A program made the translations under genes and the position numbers. The notes under the pieces were generated by a model. It saw only the letters and a list, made by a program, of their open reading frames with translations. It ran no database searches and was not told the DNA's origin. Of a DNA stretch of 64,000 nt, positions 26,991-34,075 are shown piece by piece. This DNA comes from Sinobacterium norvegicum (GTDB lineage Bacteria > Pseudomonadota > Gammaproteobacteria > Pseudomonadales > Sinobacteriaceae), in NCBI RefSeq assembly GCF_923077115.1, contig NZ_CAKLPX010000001.1, positions 1,488,001 through 1,552,000 of the forward strand. Reading direction: 5' to 3'. The number at the start of each line of letters is the position of its first letter. Position 1 is the first letter of the stretch.

Positions 26991-27003
26991 AACAGGGCCA
27001 GGT
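26991..27003 (+). repeat. 13-bp terminal-like inverted repeat, right copy
   Basis: AACAGGGCCAGGT, matching the complement of 25198-25210 at 12 of 13 positions. It lies about 30 bases before the tandem array upstream of the RAYT transposase gene. Confidence 0.4.
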
Positions 27004-27032
27004 TATGCTCCCCGGGTAGGATGGTGCGGGTA

Positions 27033-27107
27033 GTGGAGCGTGGAGCGGGGAGAGCGTCGAGTGGAGCGGGGAGAGCGTCGAGTGGAGCGGGGAGTGGAGC
27101 GGGGACA
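27033..27107. repeat. Tandem GTGGAGCGGGGA minisatellite upstream of the RAYT gene
   Basis: The 12-base core GTGGAGCGGGGA occurs at 27040, 27061 and 27082, with a shorter or variant copy just before the first and after the last. The first two are followed by GAGCGTCGA, giving a 21-base period, while later copies are closer together. The array ends about 86 bases before the transposase start. RAYT genes are normally flanked by REP-type palindromes, but this array is not palindromic, so its link to the transposase is open. Confidence 0.7.
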
Positions 27108-27192
27108 CCCATCGTTATATTTGACGATATTCAATTCAACCCTATAGTTAATATGCTTACTTTTCTGACACCACGAATCAAGGATGATTGTG

Positions 27193-28179
27193 ATGACGAA
27201 ACCGCGCAACACATTAGTGTCACTCGACGCTACACCCTACTATCACTGTGTATCCCGCTGTGTTCGCCGCGCATTTCTCTGTGGCAGTGATAACAACGGG
27301 CGCTGTTACGAACACCGACGGCAATGGATCGAAGATAAGATCACAGCATTAGCAGGTATCTTTGCTATCGACATCTGCGCCTATGCCGTCATGTCTAACC
27401 ACTATCATGTGGTGCTGCACATTGATAAAGATGCAGCCGATAGCTGGTCTGTCGATGAAATCCTTGAACGATGGCATAGCTTGTACAAGGGCACCGTGCT
27501 GACTCAACGCTATCGCGGTAATAAAAACAGCTTAACAAAGCCTGAGTTAGACGCTGTTAATGAGAAGGCTGAGCTGTGGCGGCATAGGCTCTGTGATATA
27601 AGCTGGTTTATGCGTATCATCAACGAATCTACGGCTAGACTGGCAAACGTCGAAGATGGTTGTACCGGGCGCTTTTGGGAGGGGCGTTACAAGTCCCAGG
27701 CTTTGCTCGATGAACAAGCCCTTCTGGCTTGTATGGCCTACGTAGACCTCAACCCTATTCGGGCAGGCATGAACACAACACCAGAGAGCTCTGCTCACAC
27801 CAGTATTCAACGGCGCAGCTTGCAGGCCAAGCGCGCTCACTCACCTAATCATCGGCAGCAACAGGTGAAAGCGTTCATGCCATTCGTTGGCAACCCAAGA
27901 AAAGATATGCCTAAGGGGGTACCGCTCCGACTAACGGATTACCTAGAGTTAGTCGATTGGACCGGGCGAATTATCAGAGAAGACAAACGAAGTGCCATCC
28001 ATCATCAATTGCCGCCTATATTGGATAGGCTTCAACTCGACCCAAAGCATTGGTTATATTTGTCGCAGAATTTCGAGAGTCGTTTTAAAAATCTAGTCGG
28101 CTCGGCCTTTGCCATAAAGCGGGCGGCAGAGACTTTAGGCTACCGGCGAACGCCACGAAGCTGTATCAATCTGCTCTAA
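27193..28179 (+). CDS. REP-associated tyrosine transposase (RAYT, IS200-like Y1 family)
   Basis: A 328-residue member of the IS200-like Y1 transposase superfamily, of the longer RAYT type. The metal-binding motif NHYHVVLH lies near residues 69-76, and the candidate catalytic tyrosine is in the WEGRYKSQALLDE helix near residue 166, followed by ACMAYVDLNPIRAGM, a hallmark of this group. ATG at 27193 has a ribosome site (AAGGA) eight bases upstream, which decides it over the ATG at 27184. RAYTs act on single-stranded DNA and spread short palindromic repeats rather than full insertion sequences. All key motifs are intact, so it may be active. Confidence 0.9.
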   Translation: MTKPRNTLVSLDATPYYHCVSRCVRRAFLCGSDNNGRCYEHRRQWIEDKITALAGIFAIDICAYAVMSNHYHVVLHIDKDAADSWSVDEILERWHSLYKGTVLTQRYRGNKNSLTKPELDAVNEKAELWRHRLCDISWFMRIINESTARLANVEDGCTGRFWEGRYKSQALLDEQALLACMAYVDLNPIRAGMNTTPESSAHTSIQRRSLQAKRAHSPNHRQQQVKAFMPFVGNPRKDMPKGVPLRLTDYLELVDWTGRIIREDKRSAIHHQLPPILDRLQLDPKHWLYLSQNFESRFKNLVGSAFAIKRAAETLGYRRTPRSCINLL

Positions 28180-28450
28180 CTATTTTTACTTTACCAGCAG
28201 AGAACTGACAGGTTCACTCTTCTGTGGATAAGCTCGCCCGCGCTTTGATAATATCGTCTTGATAGCAGTCTACGCTGTGTATACTCACCCTGCCGCGCAG
28301 TAATAGGTGTTCAGCTCAGAATAAATATACTCCACCGCGTTAACGACAGAGCCTTTTCTTAGGGTGGGTGTCCTTTTAGTAGTTTATCTTCCATGCTTTT
28401 AATAAAGCAGCAGCGAAATGTTGACTTGTCACTTAGTACTCCGTGTGAAT

Positions 28451-28507
28451 TTAACGCCTCAAACACCGGCGCAGCTTGCTGCGTCCGAGTGCTTTGACTT
28501 GTTAGGC
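28451..28507 (-). other. attC recombination site, 57 bp (SIR2 cassette)
   Basis: Read on the minus strand, the site begins GCCTAAC and ends GGCGTTAA, the two simple core sites. In between, TCAAA/CAC/CGG pairs with CCG-A-GTG-C-TTTGA, leaving extrahelical A and C bases, and an inner GCAGC/GCTGC stem closes the hairpin. This is the standard attC architecture. The stop codon of the SIR2 gene lies inside the site, so its last 14 or so residues are encoded by attC. Confidence 0.88.
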
Positions 28508-29631
28508 GATTCTATCAGACTGACTAAATCTTCTGCTACAAACTGCTCAAATGACTTTTCATAGAAAACAGGCTGTGCAGAAAGGCTTTTATAATTTGAT
28601 CTTATTGAATCGTTTAAATAAGGATCAATGACATGTAACTCAGTGTCATTCCTTAAATTTTTTCTGAATAAGGCTTTGATATGAACGTCTGCTTCTGGAA
28701 ATGAATAACCAACAAATACGATCTTCTTTGCTTTTCTTATTTCGATAGCAGTTTCATCAAGCAATTTGTTAATAGCTGGGTGAGAGAGATCCTTTATATG
28801 TGATGGTGGAACTATAAAGGTATCAAAGCTGTTCCCGTCTAGAGGGCAAGAAAGATCAAACTCTACTGTCTCTGGGTTTTCACAGCTAGCGTGGATATAG
28901 CCTTTAAAGCCCATAGAGCCAAGGTCTATTTTTGTGTCCCACGCCGTAAGTAAAACTTGATTGCAGCAGTTACAATACTTCCAATTGAGAGAGCCATGTA
29001 GTTTGATAAGTTTTATTGGTTTTGGGTCACCACCATCCCAAACTGGCACAGGCTCTCGGGGATTAACCCACCAATCAAATGCACTAATGTCATCATAATG
29101 GTGGTAGTTCATTAGTTCGATGCAGTAATCAATGTATGCTTTGTCGGGGTATAGAAAGTCGAAAGATTCATCTAGCAAGGTATCGTAATTCATTGTTACC
29201 ACGGAAACGTTTCTATTAGTCTCAGAAACTACCTCCCAAAATTTACGATATGTTCCGTTTCGGTTTCCGGCTGGCTTGGATATCACGTAATGTACAAGCT
29301 GTATTAGAGCTTCTTTAATTTCGGTGATTCTTAAGGTCGTATATTCTTTTCCGAGCCCTTCTCGTTTGCTAATAAAATATTCCAGATAACCAAAAATTGA
29401 TTCCAGTGTCGGATATTCACCATCTGAAATATCGAAATTTTCATTGATGAAGAGGCGCACTTTACTAGCTGCATTAGAAGAGTTTATATGCTCATCTTTA
29501 GATTCGAAGATCAGCTTTAGGATATCTCTTTGTAAGGGAGCGCCTTCTGCAATAGAAGCTCCGGCCCCGAACACAAAAAGTGTATCTCTTTCCTGTTCAT
29601 ATTTTATGTATGACTCTTGGTGCGATCTCAA
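28459..29631 (-). CDS. SIR2-family protein encoded in an integron cassette
   Basis: A 390-residue protein of the SIR2_2-like family. The NAD-binding opening FVFGAGAS lies near residues 19-26, and the further motifs are VVTMNYDTLLDES, the catalytic-type KLHGSLNW, a cysteine set (CNCC and later Cys) that may bind zinc, VFVGYSFPEADVHIKALF, and ELHVIDP. Such domains hydrolyse NAD+ in several antiphage systems (Thoeris ThsA, DSR), so an abortive-infection role is plausible but unproven. The TTG start at 29631 is supported by AAAGGAA seven bases upstream; no in-frame ATG fits better. The C-terminal tail (SKHSDAASCAGV) is a translation of the attC site. Confidence 0.85.
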   Translation of the reverse strand: MRSHQESYIKYEQERDTLFVFGAGASIAEGAPLQRDILKLIFESKDEHINSSNAASKVRLFINENFDISDGEYPTLESIFGYLEYFISKREGLGKEYTTLRITEIKEALIQLVHYVISKPAGNRNGTYRKFWEVVSETNRNVSVVTMNYDTLLDESFDFLYPDKAYIDYCIELMNYHHYDDISAFDWWVNPREPVPVWDGGDPKPIKLIKLHGSLNWKYCNCCNQVLLTAWDTKIDLGSMGFKGYIHASCENPETVEFDLSCPLDGNSFDTFIVPPSHIKDLSHPAINKLLDETAIEIRKAKKIVFVGYSFPEADVHIKALFRKNLRNDTELHVIDPYLNDSIRSNYKSLSAQPVFYEKSFEQFVAEDLVSLIESPNKSKHSDAASCAGV

Positions 29632-29644
29632 ATTTATTCCTTTC

Positions 29645-29717
29645 GCCTAACGCCCAAAGCAGCGGCGCGCGTTAGCGCGTCCAGCCCGCAGGGCGATGCT
29701 GCCTTTGTTTGTTATAT
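29645..29717 (-). other. attC recombination site, 73 bp (between the two cassettes)
   Basis: On the minus strand the site begins ATATAAC and ends GCGTTAGGC. The arms CAAAGCAGC and GCTGC-C-TTTG pair with one extra unpaired base, followed by a longer, GC-rich variable terminal structure. The site separates the stop of the exported-protein cassette (29721) from the start of the SIR2 gene (29631), as expected for an attC that ends one cassette and precedes the next. Confidence 0.88.
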
Positions 29718-29720
29718 GAG

Positions 29721-30089
29721 TTACTGGATAGCATTTATATAGGCCCCAATTGACGTTGGTTTAATAGGTGCTTTAAGGCTTCCTGTTATATTTACGCTCT
29801 TGCTGCTCTGAAGATTAAACTCTACCGAGGTCGATGCTACTAGATCCTGGGTTTTAGCTCCTTTTGGGAGGTCTCGCTCAGCATAGGCTTTAATAATGAG
29901 AACTCCGTTTTGCGTATTTTCGCTAGTATTTAATACATTAACAATATAGCTACATGTGCGGCCAGAGCAGTGAAGTTTTTTGTTCTCAATTGAAAGATAT
30001 TGTGACCTCTCATTTGTAATAAGATGAGCAGTAAACATGATTGCCAATAGGGAAAAAACGCAAGCAATAAAGTAACGCGCCTTAGTCAT
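29721..30089 (-). CDS. Exported or membrane-anchored unknown protein in an integron cassette
   Basis: A 122-residue protein with one N-terminal hydrophobic segment (YFIACVFSLLAIMFTAHLI, residues 6-24) and a beta-rich remainder with two cysteines spaced C-x4-C (HCSGRTCSY) and a pattern (VASTSVEFNLQSSKSVNITGSL) that suggests an extracytoplasmic immunoglobulin-like fold. ATG at 30089 is chosen over a TTG two codons upstream, and GGAG lies about ten bases before it, right behind the core recombination site. No family is recognised. It is the first cassette of the array as read from the 30.1-kb end. Confidence 0.7.
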   Translation of the reverse strand: MTKARYFIACVFSLLAIMFTAHLITNERSQYLSIENKKLHCSGRTCSYIVNVLNTSENTQNGVLIIKAYAERDLPKGAKTQDLVASTSVEFNLQSSKSVNITGSLKAPIKPTSIGAYINAIQ

Positions 30090-30103
30090 TATCAAATGGC
30101 TCC

Positions 30104-30112
30104 ATATAACGC
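30104..30112 (-). other. Lone core recombination site at the head of the cassette array
   Basis: On the minus strand GCGTTATAT has the GTTRRRY-type core of an integron recombination site and directly precedes the first cassette. No paired partner or attC stem is evident within the next 100 bases, so it is either the end of an attI-like site or a scar left by recombination. No integrase gene accompanies it. Confidence 0.55.
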
Positions 30113-30520
30113 TTATTCTACTGACTAGTCGGTAATAATGAAAAACCTAGGAAGAGTCGGTATAACACCCCAAATCCCCCGTAAAGCGGAACGTTCCGCC
30201 TATCACCCTTTTCTATATTATCGAATAAAGCCAGTAAGTGTTTAATAGTTATTGTTTATTAAGGCAGTCATTAAAGTGACCAAAAATGAGCGGAATCGTA
30301 CTGTTTTTAATACTTGCCGCTGTAGTCGGTATATTCTGCCTTTTGTATACTTCAATTTATGCACTTATCTTACTGAAATAAAAACATATTTAAAATTAAT
30401 TTACATTATTCACGCTATTATGCGGAAAAAGGGGGCAATATTATTCTTTTATATGTATATCCATACAGTGTTCGAGGCGAAAAATTATACCCAAGCCGCC
30501 CCCACCTCACCCAATGGGCA
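30113..30520. other. AT-rich intergenic stretch between the cassette array and the steroid cluster
   Basis: About 400 AT-rich bases. A 95-codon frame on the plus strand (30252-30539) is low in coding character, runs into the repeat element and is not called. A short hydrophobic frame at 30286-30381 is listed separately. No integrase, RNA gene or clear promoter is seen. Confidence 0.4.
30286..30381 (+). CDS. Possible 31-residue single-span membrane peptide
   Basis: An ATG-started frame of 31 codons translating to a nearly continuous hydrophobic span (MSGIVLFLILAAVVGIFC, then LLYTSIYALILLK) ending in one lysine. The length and polarity are those of small bacterial inner-membrane peptides. There is no strong ribosome site directly upstream, and AT-rich DNA often yields hydrophobic frames by chance, so this is a weak candidate. 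Confidence 0.25.
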   Translation: MSGIVLFLILAAVVGIFCLLYTSIYALILLK

Positions 30521-30570
30521 TCTTCAGCAGGGATGCTGAAGCTGAGCCTACAGGGAAGTATTTACGGCGT
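30521..30570 (+). repeat. 50-bp stem-loop repeat, copy A
   Basis: Starts with TTCAGCA/TGCTGAA-type arms (here TTCAGCagggaTGCTGAA) and ends in TTTACGGCGT. It matches the copy at 37726-37775 at 42 of 50 positions without gaps. It lies at the 3' border of the steroid operon. Confidence 0.75.
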
Positions 30571-30635
30571 CCCAGTGGCTGTGGTGGGAGCGACGCCCAA
30601 AGCACCCAATCTCAGCCCCCAAACCCCCCACCCAC

Positions 30636-30664
30636 AAAAAAAGCCGCTAAAATAGCGGCTTTTT
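30636..30664 (-). terminator. Rho-independent terminator of the steroid operon
   Basis: AGCCGCTA and TAGCGGCT form an eight-base-pair stem around a three-base loop, flanked by an A run on one side and a T run on the other, so it can terminate on both strands. It lies 32 bases after the stop of the thiolase gene at 30696, the last gene of the minus-strand steroid block. Confidence 0.85.
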
Positions 30665-30695
30665 ATCAAACTAACTTCATTACATCAGAAGCTAA

Positions 30696-31898
30696 TCAAG
30701 CAACCTCAAACAAACCCGCAGCACCCATACCACCACCGATACACATCGAAATCACCACATACTTAACACCGCGACGCTTACCTTCCAGCAATGCTGAGCC
30801 GACCATACGGGCGCCAGACATGCCGAACGGGTGGCCGATGGAGATGGCGCCGCCGTTAACGTTGAGCTTGTCGATGTCGATGTTGAGTTCTTTCTGGCAG
30901 TAAACCACCTGTGAGGCGAAGGCTTCGTTGATTTCCCACAGACCGATATCGTCAACGGTGAGGTTGTGCTTGGCTAACAACTTAGGAATGGCGAAGACGG
31001 GGCCGATACCCATTTCGTCTGCCTTACAACCGGCAACGGCAACGCCGCGGTAGTAACCCAGTGGCGCTAGGCCGAGTTCTTTCGCCTTCTCGCCTTCCAT
31101 CAGTAGACAGGCCGCGGCGCCGTCTGACAGCTGTGAGGCGTTACCGGCGGTGACCGAAGTACCCTGCTGAACCCACTTACCGTCTTTCCATACAGGCTCT
31201 AACGAGGCCAGGCTGTCGGCGGTGGTCGACGGGCGATTACACTCGTCCTTGTCGACGATCACGTCTTCGTAGGTGACTTCTTTGGTCTCACGATTGAACA
31301 CAGACTTGGTGGCGTTCATCGGCACGATTTCTTCGGCGAAGTTACCGTTCTGTTGTGCTGCGGCAGTACGCTGCTGCGAGATCAACGCGTAGGCATCCTG
31401 CTCTTCACGGGTGATATTATAACGCTGAGCAACAATCTCGGCGGTTTCGATCATCGGAATGTAGGCAGTTTCGTCAACGGCTAAAACCGTCTTAGAAACG
31501 CTGCGGTAGGTGTTCTTGTGCTTGTTCTGAGTCAGTGAAATAGACTCGACACCGCCGGCGATGGCAACGTCATACTCGTCACACATAATGCCCTTGGCAG
31601 CGGTGGCAATCGTCATTAGGCCCGAGGCACACTGACGCTCCATCGCCATGCCCGGAGTCGTCTCTGGCAGGCCACCGGCGATAGCCGATAGACGACCGAG
31701 GTTATAGGCCTGAGTACCCTGCTGGGCAGCGGCACCGAAGATACAATCTTCAACCAAGGCTGGGTTGATGCCGGTTTTTTCAACTAACGCCTTCACAACA
31801 TGGCCGCCCATGGCTGGGGCTTCGGTCTCGTTGAATGAACCGCGGAATGATTTGGCTAGACCGGTACGGGCCGTTGCTACAATGACTGCTTCTCTCAT
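30696..31898 (-). CDS. Acetyl-CoA acyltransferase (thiolase)
   Basis: A 400-residue thiolase that cleaves 3-ketoacyl-CoA with CoA. The nucleophilic cysteine is in MERQCASGL near residue 90. The catalytic histidine is in [17 protein letters not shown] near residue 356, and the second cysteine in [11 protein letters not shown] near residue 386. ATG at 31898 gives the family's start [18 protein letters not shown]; a longer frame to 31928 is rejected. It is the last gene of a steroid-degradation block, after ipdF. It differs from FadA6 (36317) and may cleave the side-chain beta-oxidation intermediate of HIP-CoA. That assignment is by context. Confidence 0.88.
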   Translation of the reverse strand: MREAVIVATARTGLAKSFRGSFNETEAPAMGGHVVKALVEKTGINPALVEDCIFGAAAQQGTQAYNLGRLSAIAGGLPETTPGMAMERQCASGLMTIATAAKGIMCDEYDVAIAGGVESISLTQNKHKNTYRSVSKTVLAVDETAYIPMIETAEIVAQRYNITREEQDAYALISQQRTAAAQQNGNFAEEIVPMNATKSVFNRETKEVTYEDVIVDKDECNRPSTTADSLASLEPVWKDGKWVQQGTSVTAGNASQLSDGAAACLLMEGEKAKELGLAPLGYYRGVAVAGCKADEMGIGPVFAIPKLLAKHNLTVDDIGLWEINEAFASQVVYCQKELNIDIDKLNVNGGAISIGHPFGMSGARMVGSALLEGKRRGVKYVVISMCIGGGMGAAGLFEVA

Positions 31899-31958
31899 CT
31901 TCTTTTCCTTTTTATCGGTATTAAACAATACCTGAATAATTTTTTAGGCTGCCCGCGA

Positions 31959-32753
31959 TTAAGCGCGCTGAGCCGATGTCGAAATAATTTCACCTGTGAG
32001 GTAGCTGGCGTAATCTGACGCCAGGAACATCATCACGTTAGCCACTTCCCAAACCTCGGCAGCGCGGCCGTAGGCCTCTTTGCTCTCAAGCTCGGCCAAC
32101 AACTCAGGTGGCGCAGACTTACGCAGCATCGGGTGCATGGCAATCGATGGGGCGACGGCGTTAACGCGCACGTTAAACTCGGCGGCTTCGACGGCGGCGC
32201 AGCGGGTCAGTGCCATGACACCGGCCTTCGCCGCAGCATAGTGCGCCTGTTCTTTCTGGGCGCGCCAGCCAAGTACCGAGGCGTTGTTGACGATAACACC
32301 GCCCACTTCGCGCTCTTTCATTACCTTCATCATGTAACGGGTCATCCGCATGGTGCCGTATAGGGTGACTTGAATCACCTTGTCCCACTCGCTGTCTTCC
32401 ATCTCGATCAAGTTCTTCGAGGTGCCAAGGCCGGCGTTGTTAATCAGAATGTCGGTGCCGCCGAGCTTGTCTTCGGCGAAGTCGATCAGGCCTTGCACAT
32501 CGTCTTCGACGCAGACATTACACAGCTTGCCCCAGACGTTGTCCTTGCCGGTCAGCTCTTTGAGCTCGTTGACTGATTTCTCTAGACGGCCTTCATGCAC
32601 GTCGGAGATAACAATGGCACGACAGCCCTCTTCGACGGCGCGCTTGGCGGCGGCGAAACCGATACCCGCACCGGCGGCGGCGGTGATCAGCACGGAACGG
32701 CCGGCAATTAAGTTGTTGCCTTTAACGTATTCTGGATTCTTTAAATCAATCAT
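31959..32753 (-). CDS. ipdF: IpdF-like SDR, 5-hydroxy/oxo HIP-CoA oxidoreductase
   Basis: A 264-residue SDR that I recognise as the IpdF (Rv3559c) type. The cofactor loop is TAAAGAGIG, and the active-site stretch VIVNNASVLGWRAQ...HYAAAKAGVMALTRC, then VNAVAPSIAMHPML and FLASDYASYLTGEIIS, follow the mycobacterial protein closely as I recall it. In actinobacteria IpdF acts on the ring-C/D oxygen of HIP-CoA-type intermediates in steroid breakdown. ATG at 32753 is preferred to 32774. It lies downstream of ipdE1 and upstream of the thiolase gene on the same strand. Confidence 0.85.
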   Translation of the reverse strand: MIDLKNPEYVKGNNLIAGRSVLITAAAGAGIGFAAAKRAVEEGCRAIVISDVHEGRLEKSVNELKELTGKDNVWGKLCNVCVEDDVQGLIDFAEDKLGGTDILINNAGLGTSKNLIEMEDSEWDKVIQVTLYGTMRMTRYMMKVMKEREVGGVIVNNASVLGWRAQKEQAHYAAAKAGVMALTRCAAVEAAEFNVRVNAVAPSIAMHPMLRKSAPPELLAELESKEAYGRAAEVWEVANVMMFLASDYASYLTGEIISTSAQRA

Positions 32754-32849
32754 TTTAAACCTCTGTGTAAGCACCTAAATGCTTATCGGCGGAAAACAAC
32801 AAACCCAAACACACGGTTTGGGCTTAAATTTTATATTCGTTTTTAGCGC

Positions 32850-34055
32850 TTAGCTCGCCTTGATGGCAACCTTGGGCTCTTTTGGCATACCCAGACCGCG
32901 CTCGGCGATAATATTGCGCTGAATCTGGTTGGTGCCGCCGTAGATGGTGTCGGAGCGAACAAACAGGTACATCGACTGCAAACGTGTTAGCTCGTAGGGG
33001 CCGCCTGCGAGTATTTCACACTCCGGCCCCATCACATCCATCGCCAGCTCGCCTAAGTCACGGTGCCAGGTGGCCCAGAACAACTTATACATCAGCGCTT
33101 CTTTCTGCAACGCGCCGTCACCGGCATCGCCAGACAAAGTACGCATGCTGTTGTAACGCATAATCTTCAAACCGGCGTGGGCCTCGGCAATACGCTGACG
33201 AATGATGGGGTCTTTGGCGGCGCCGTTCTCTTTGGCGATGTCGATCACTTGATTCAATTCATTCTGGAACTGCATCTGCTGTCCCAGCGTCGAGACGCCA
33301 CGCTCGAAGCCGAGCAGACCCATGGCGACCTTCCAGCCGTCACCGGGGGCACCGACGATATCGCTGGCATCACACTCGGCGTCGTCGAAGAACACCTCGT
33401 TAAACTCCGAGGTGCCGGTTAACTGCTCGATGCCGCGCACTTCGATGCCGGGCTGGTCCATCTTCATTAAGAAGAAGCCCAGGCCCTTGTGCGCCACAGA
33501 GTCGGGGTCGGTACGGGCGATGACAAAGACATAGTCGGATTCATGGGCCAGAGAGGTCCATACCTTCTGGCCGTTGATAATCCACTTGCCCTTGGCCTCG
33601 TCGAAGCGCGCCTTGGTTTTTACGTTAGCTAAATCGGAACCGGCGCCGGGTTCGGAATAACCCTGACACCACAGCTCGGTACCGGCGACGATGCCGGGTA
33701 GATACTTCTGCTTCTGCTCGTCGCTGCCGAAGGCAATAATGGTTGGCCCAGCAAGACCCTCACCAATATGACCGACGTGGCCGGGAGCACCGGCACGGGC
33801 ATACTCTTCGTTGAAGATCACCTGCTGCTCGATCGAGCAGCCGCGGCCACCGTGTTCCTTTGGCCAGCCGACACAGGTCCAGCCGCCTTCGGCTAGTTTC
33901 TGTTCCCACTTTTTACGTTCTTGGGGGAACATGTGTTCATCACCGGGGCCACCGCGGAATTTTAACTGCGCGAATTCACCGACTAAGTTGTCGGTTAGCC
34001 ACTGGGCGACTTCGGCACGGAAGTGTTCGTCTGCTGCACTAAAACTGAGTTTCAT
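32850..34055 (-). CDS. ipdE1: Acyl-CoA dehydrogenase alpha subunit, IpdE1 (FadE30) type
   Basis: A 401-residue acyl-CoA dehydrogenase. Distinctive stretches are WLTDNLVGEFAQLKFRGGPGDEH, CVGWPKEHGGRG, the FAD-contacting WCQGYSEPGAGSDL, KVWTSLAHESDY, and FERGVSTLGQQ. These match actinobacterial FadE30/IpdE1. IpdE1 and IpdE2 together form an alpha2beta2 enzyme that desaturates the propionyl side chain of 5OH-HIP-CoA, the first beta-oxidation step of C/D-ring degradation. Here the partner gene lies directly upstream (34076), the adjacent arrangement reported for steroid-degrading proteobacteria. Confidence 0.85.
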   Translation of the reverse strand: MKLSFSAADEHFRAEVAQWLTDNLVGEFAQLKFRGGPGDEHMFPQERKKWEQKLAEGGWTCVGWPKEHGGRGCSIEQQVIFNEEYARAGAPGHVGHIGEGLAGPTIIAFGSDEQKQKYLPGIVAGTELWCQGYSEPGAGSDLANVKTKARFDEAKGKWIINGQKVWTSLAHESDYVFVIARTDPDSVAHKGLGFFLMKMDQPGIEVRGIEQLTGTSEFNEVFFDDAECDASDIVGAPGDGWKVAMGLLGFERGVSTLGQQMQFQNELNQVIDIAKENGAAKDPIIRQRIAEAHAGLKIMRYNSMRTLSGDAGDGALQKEALMYKLFWATWHRDLGELAMDVMGPECEILAGGPYELTRLQSMYLFVRSDTIYGGTNQIQRNIIAERGLGMPKEPKVAIKAS

Positions 34056-34075
34056 GTTTCTCTCCTAAGGCCGAA

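Larger units (their letters stand above)
28451..30112 (-). mobile_element. Integron cassette array without integrase (CALIN), two cassettes
   Basis: Two attC-type sites (28451-28507 and 29645-29717) and a third lone core site at 30104-30112 divide this region into two gene cassettes read on the minus strand: the exported unknown protein (29721-30089), then the SIR2-family protein (28459-29631). Each open reading frame starts a few bases after a core GTT site and ends in or beside an attC, as in integron cassettes. No integrase gene is seen on either side, so this fits a cluster of attC sites lacking an integrase. Base composition is AT-rich. Confidence 0.85.

Noticed and set aside
27033..27107. 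Tandem array as a possible CRISPR
   Set aside because: The repeats are short, adjacent, of unequal period and have no unique spacers.
27003..27212. 69-codon minus-strand frame with repeated PRSTRRS-like translation
   Set aside because: It is only the translation of the tandem GTGGAGCGGGGA array; no start site or homology supports a protein.
28459..28507. C-terminal tail of the SIR2 protein as a conserved functional motif
   Set aside because: The residues are encoded by the attC site and recur in unrelated cassette proteins for that reason.
30113..30520. Search for an integron integrase next to the cassette array
   Set aside because: No tyrosine recombinase frame is present on either strand in the adjoining gap or on the other side, so an intact integron platform is not claimed.
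30252..30539. 95-codon plus-strand frame
   Set aside because: It runs into the 50-bp repeat, has no ribosome site and looks like a chance AT-rich frame.
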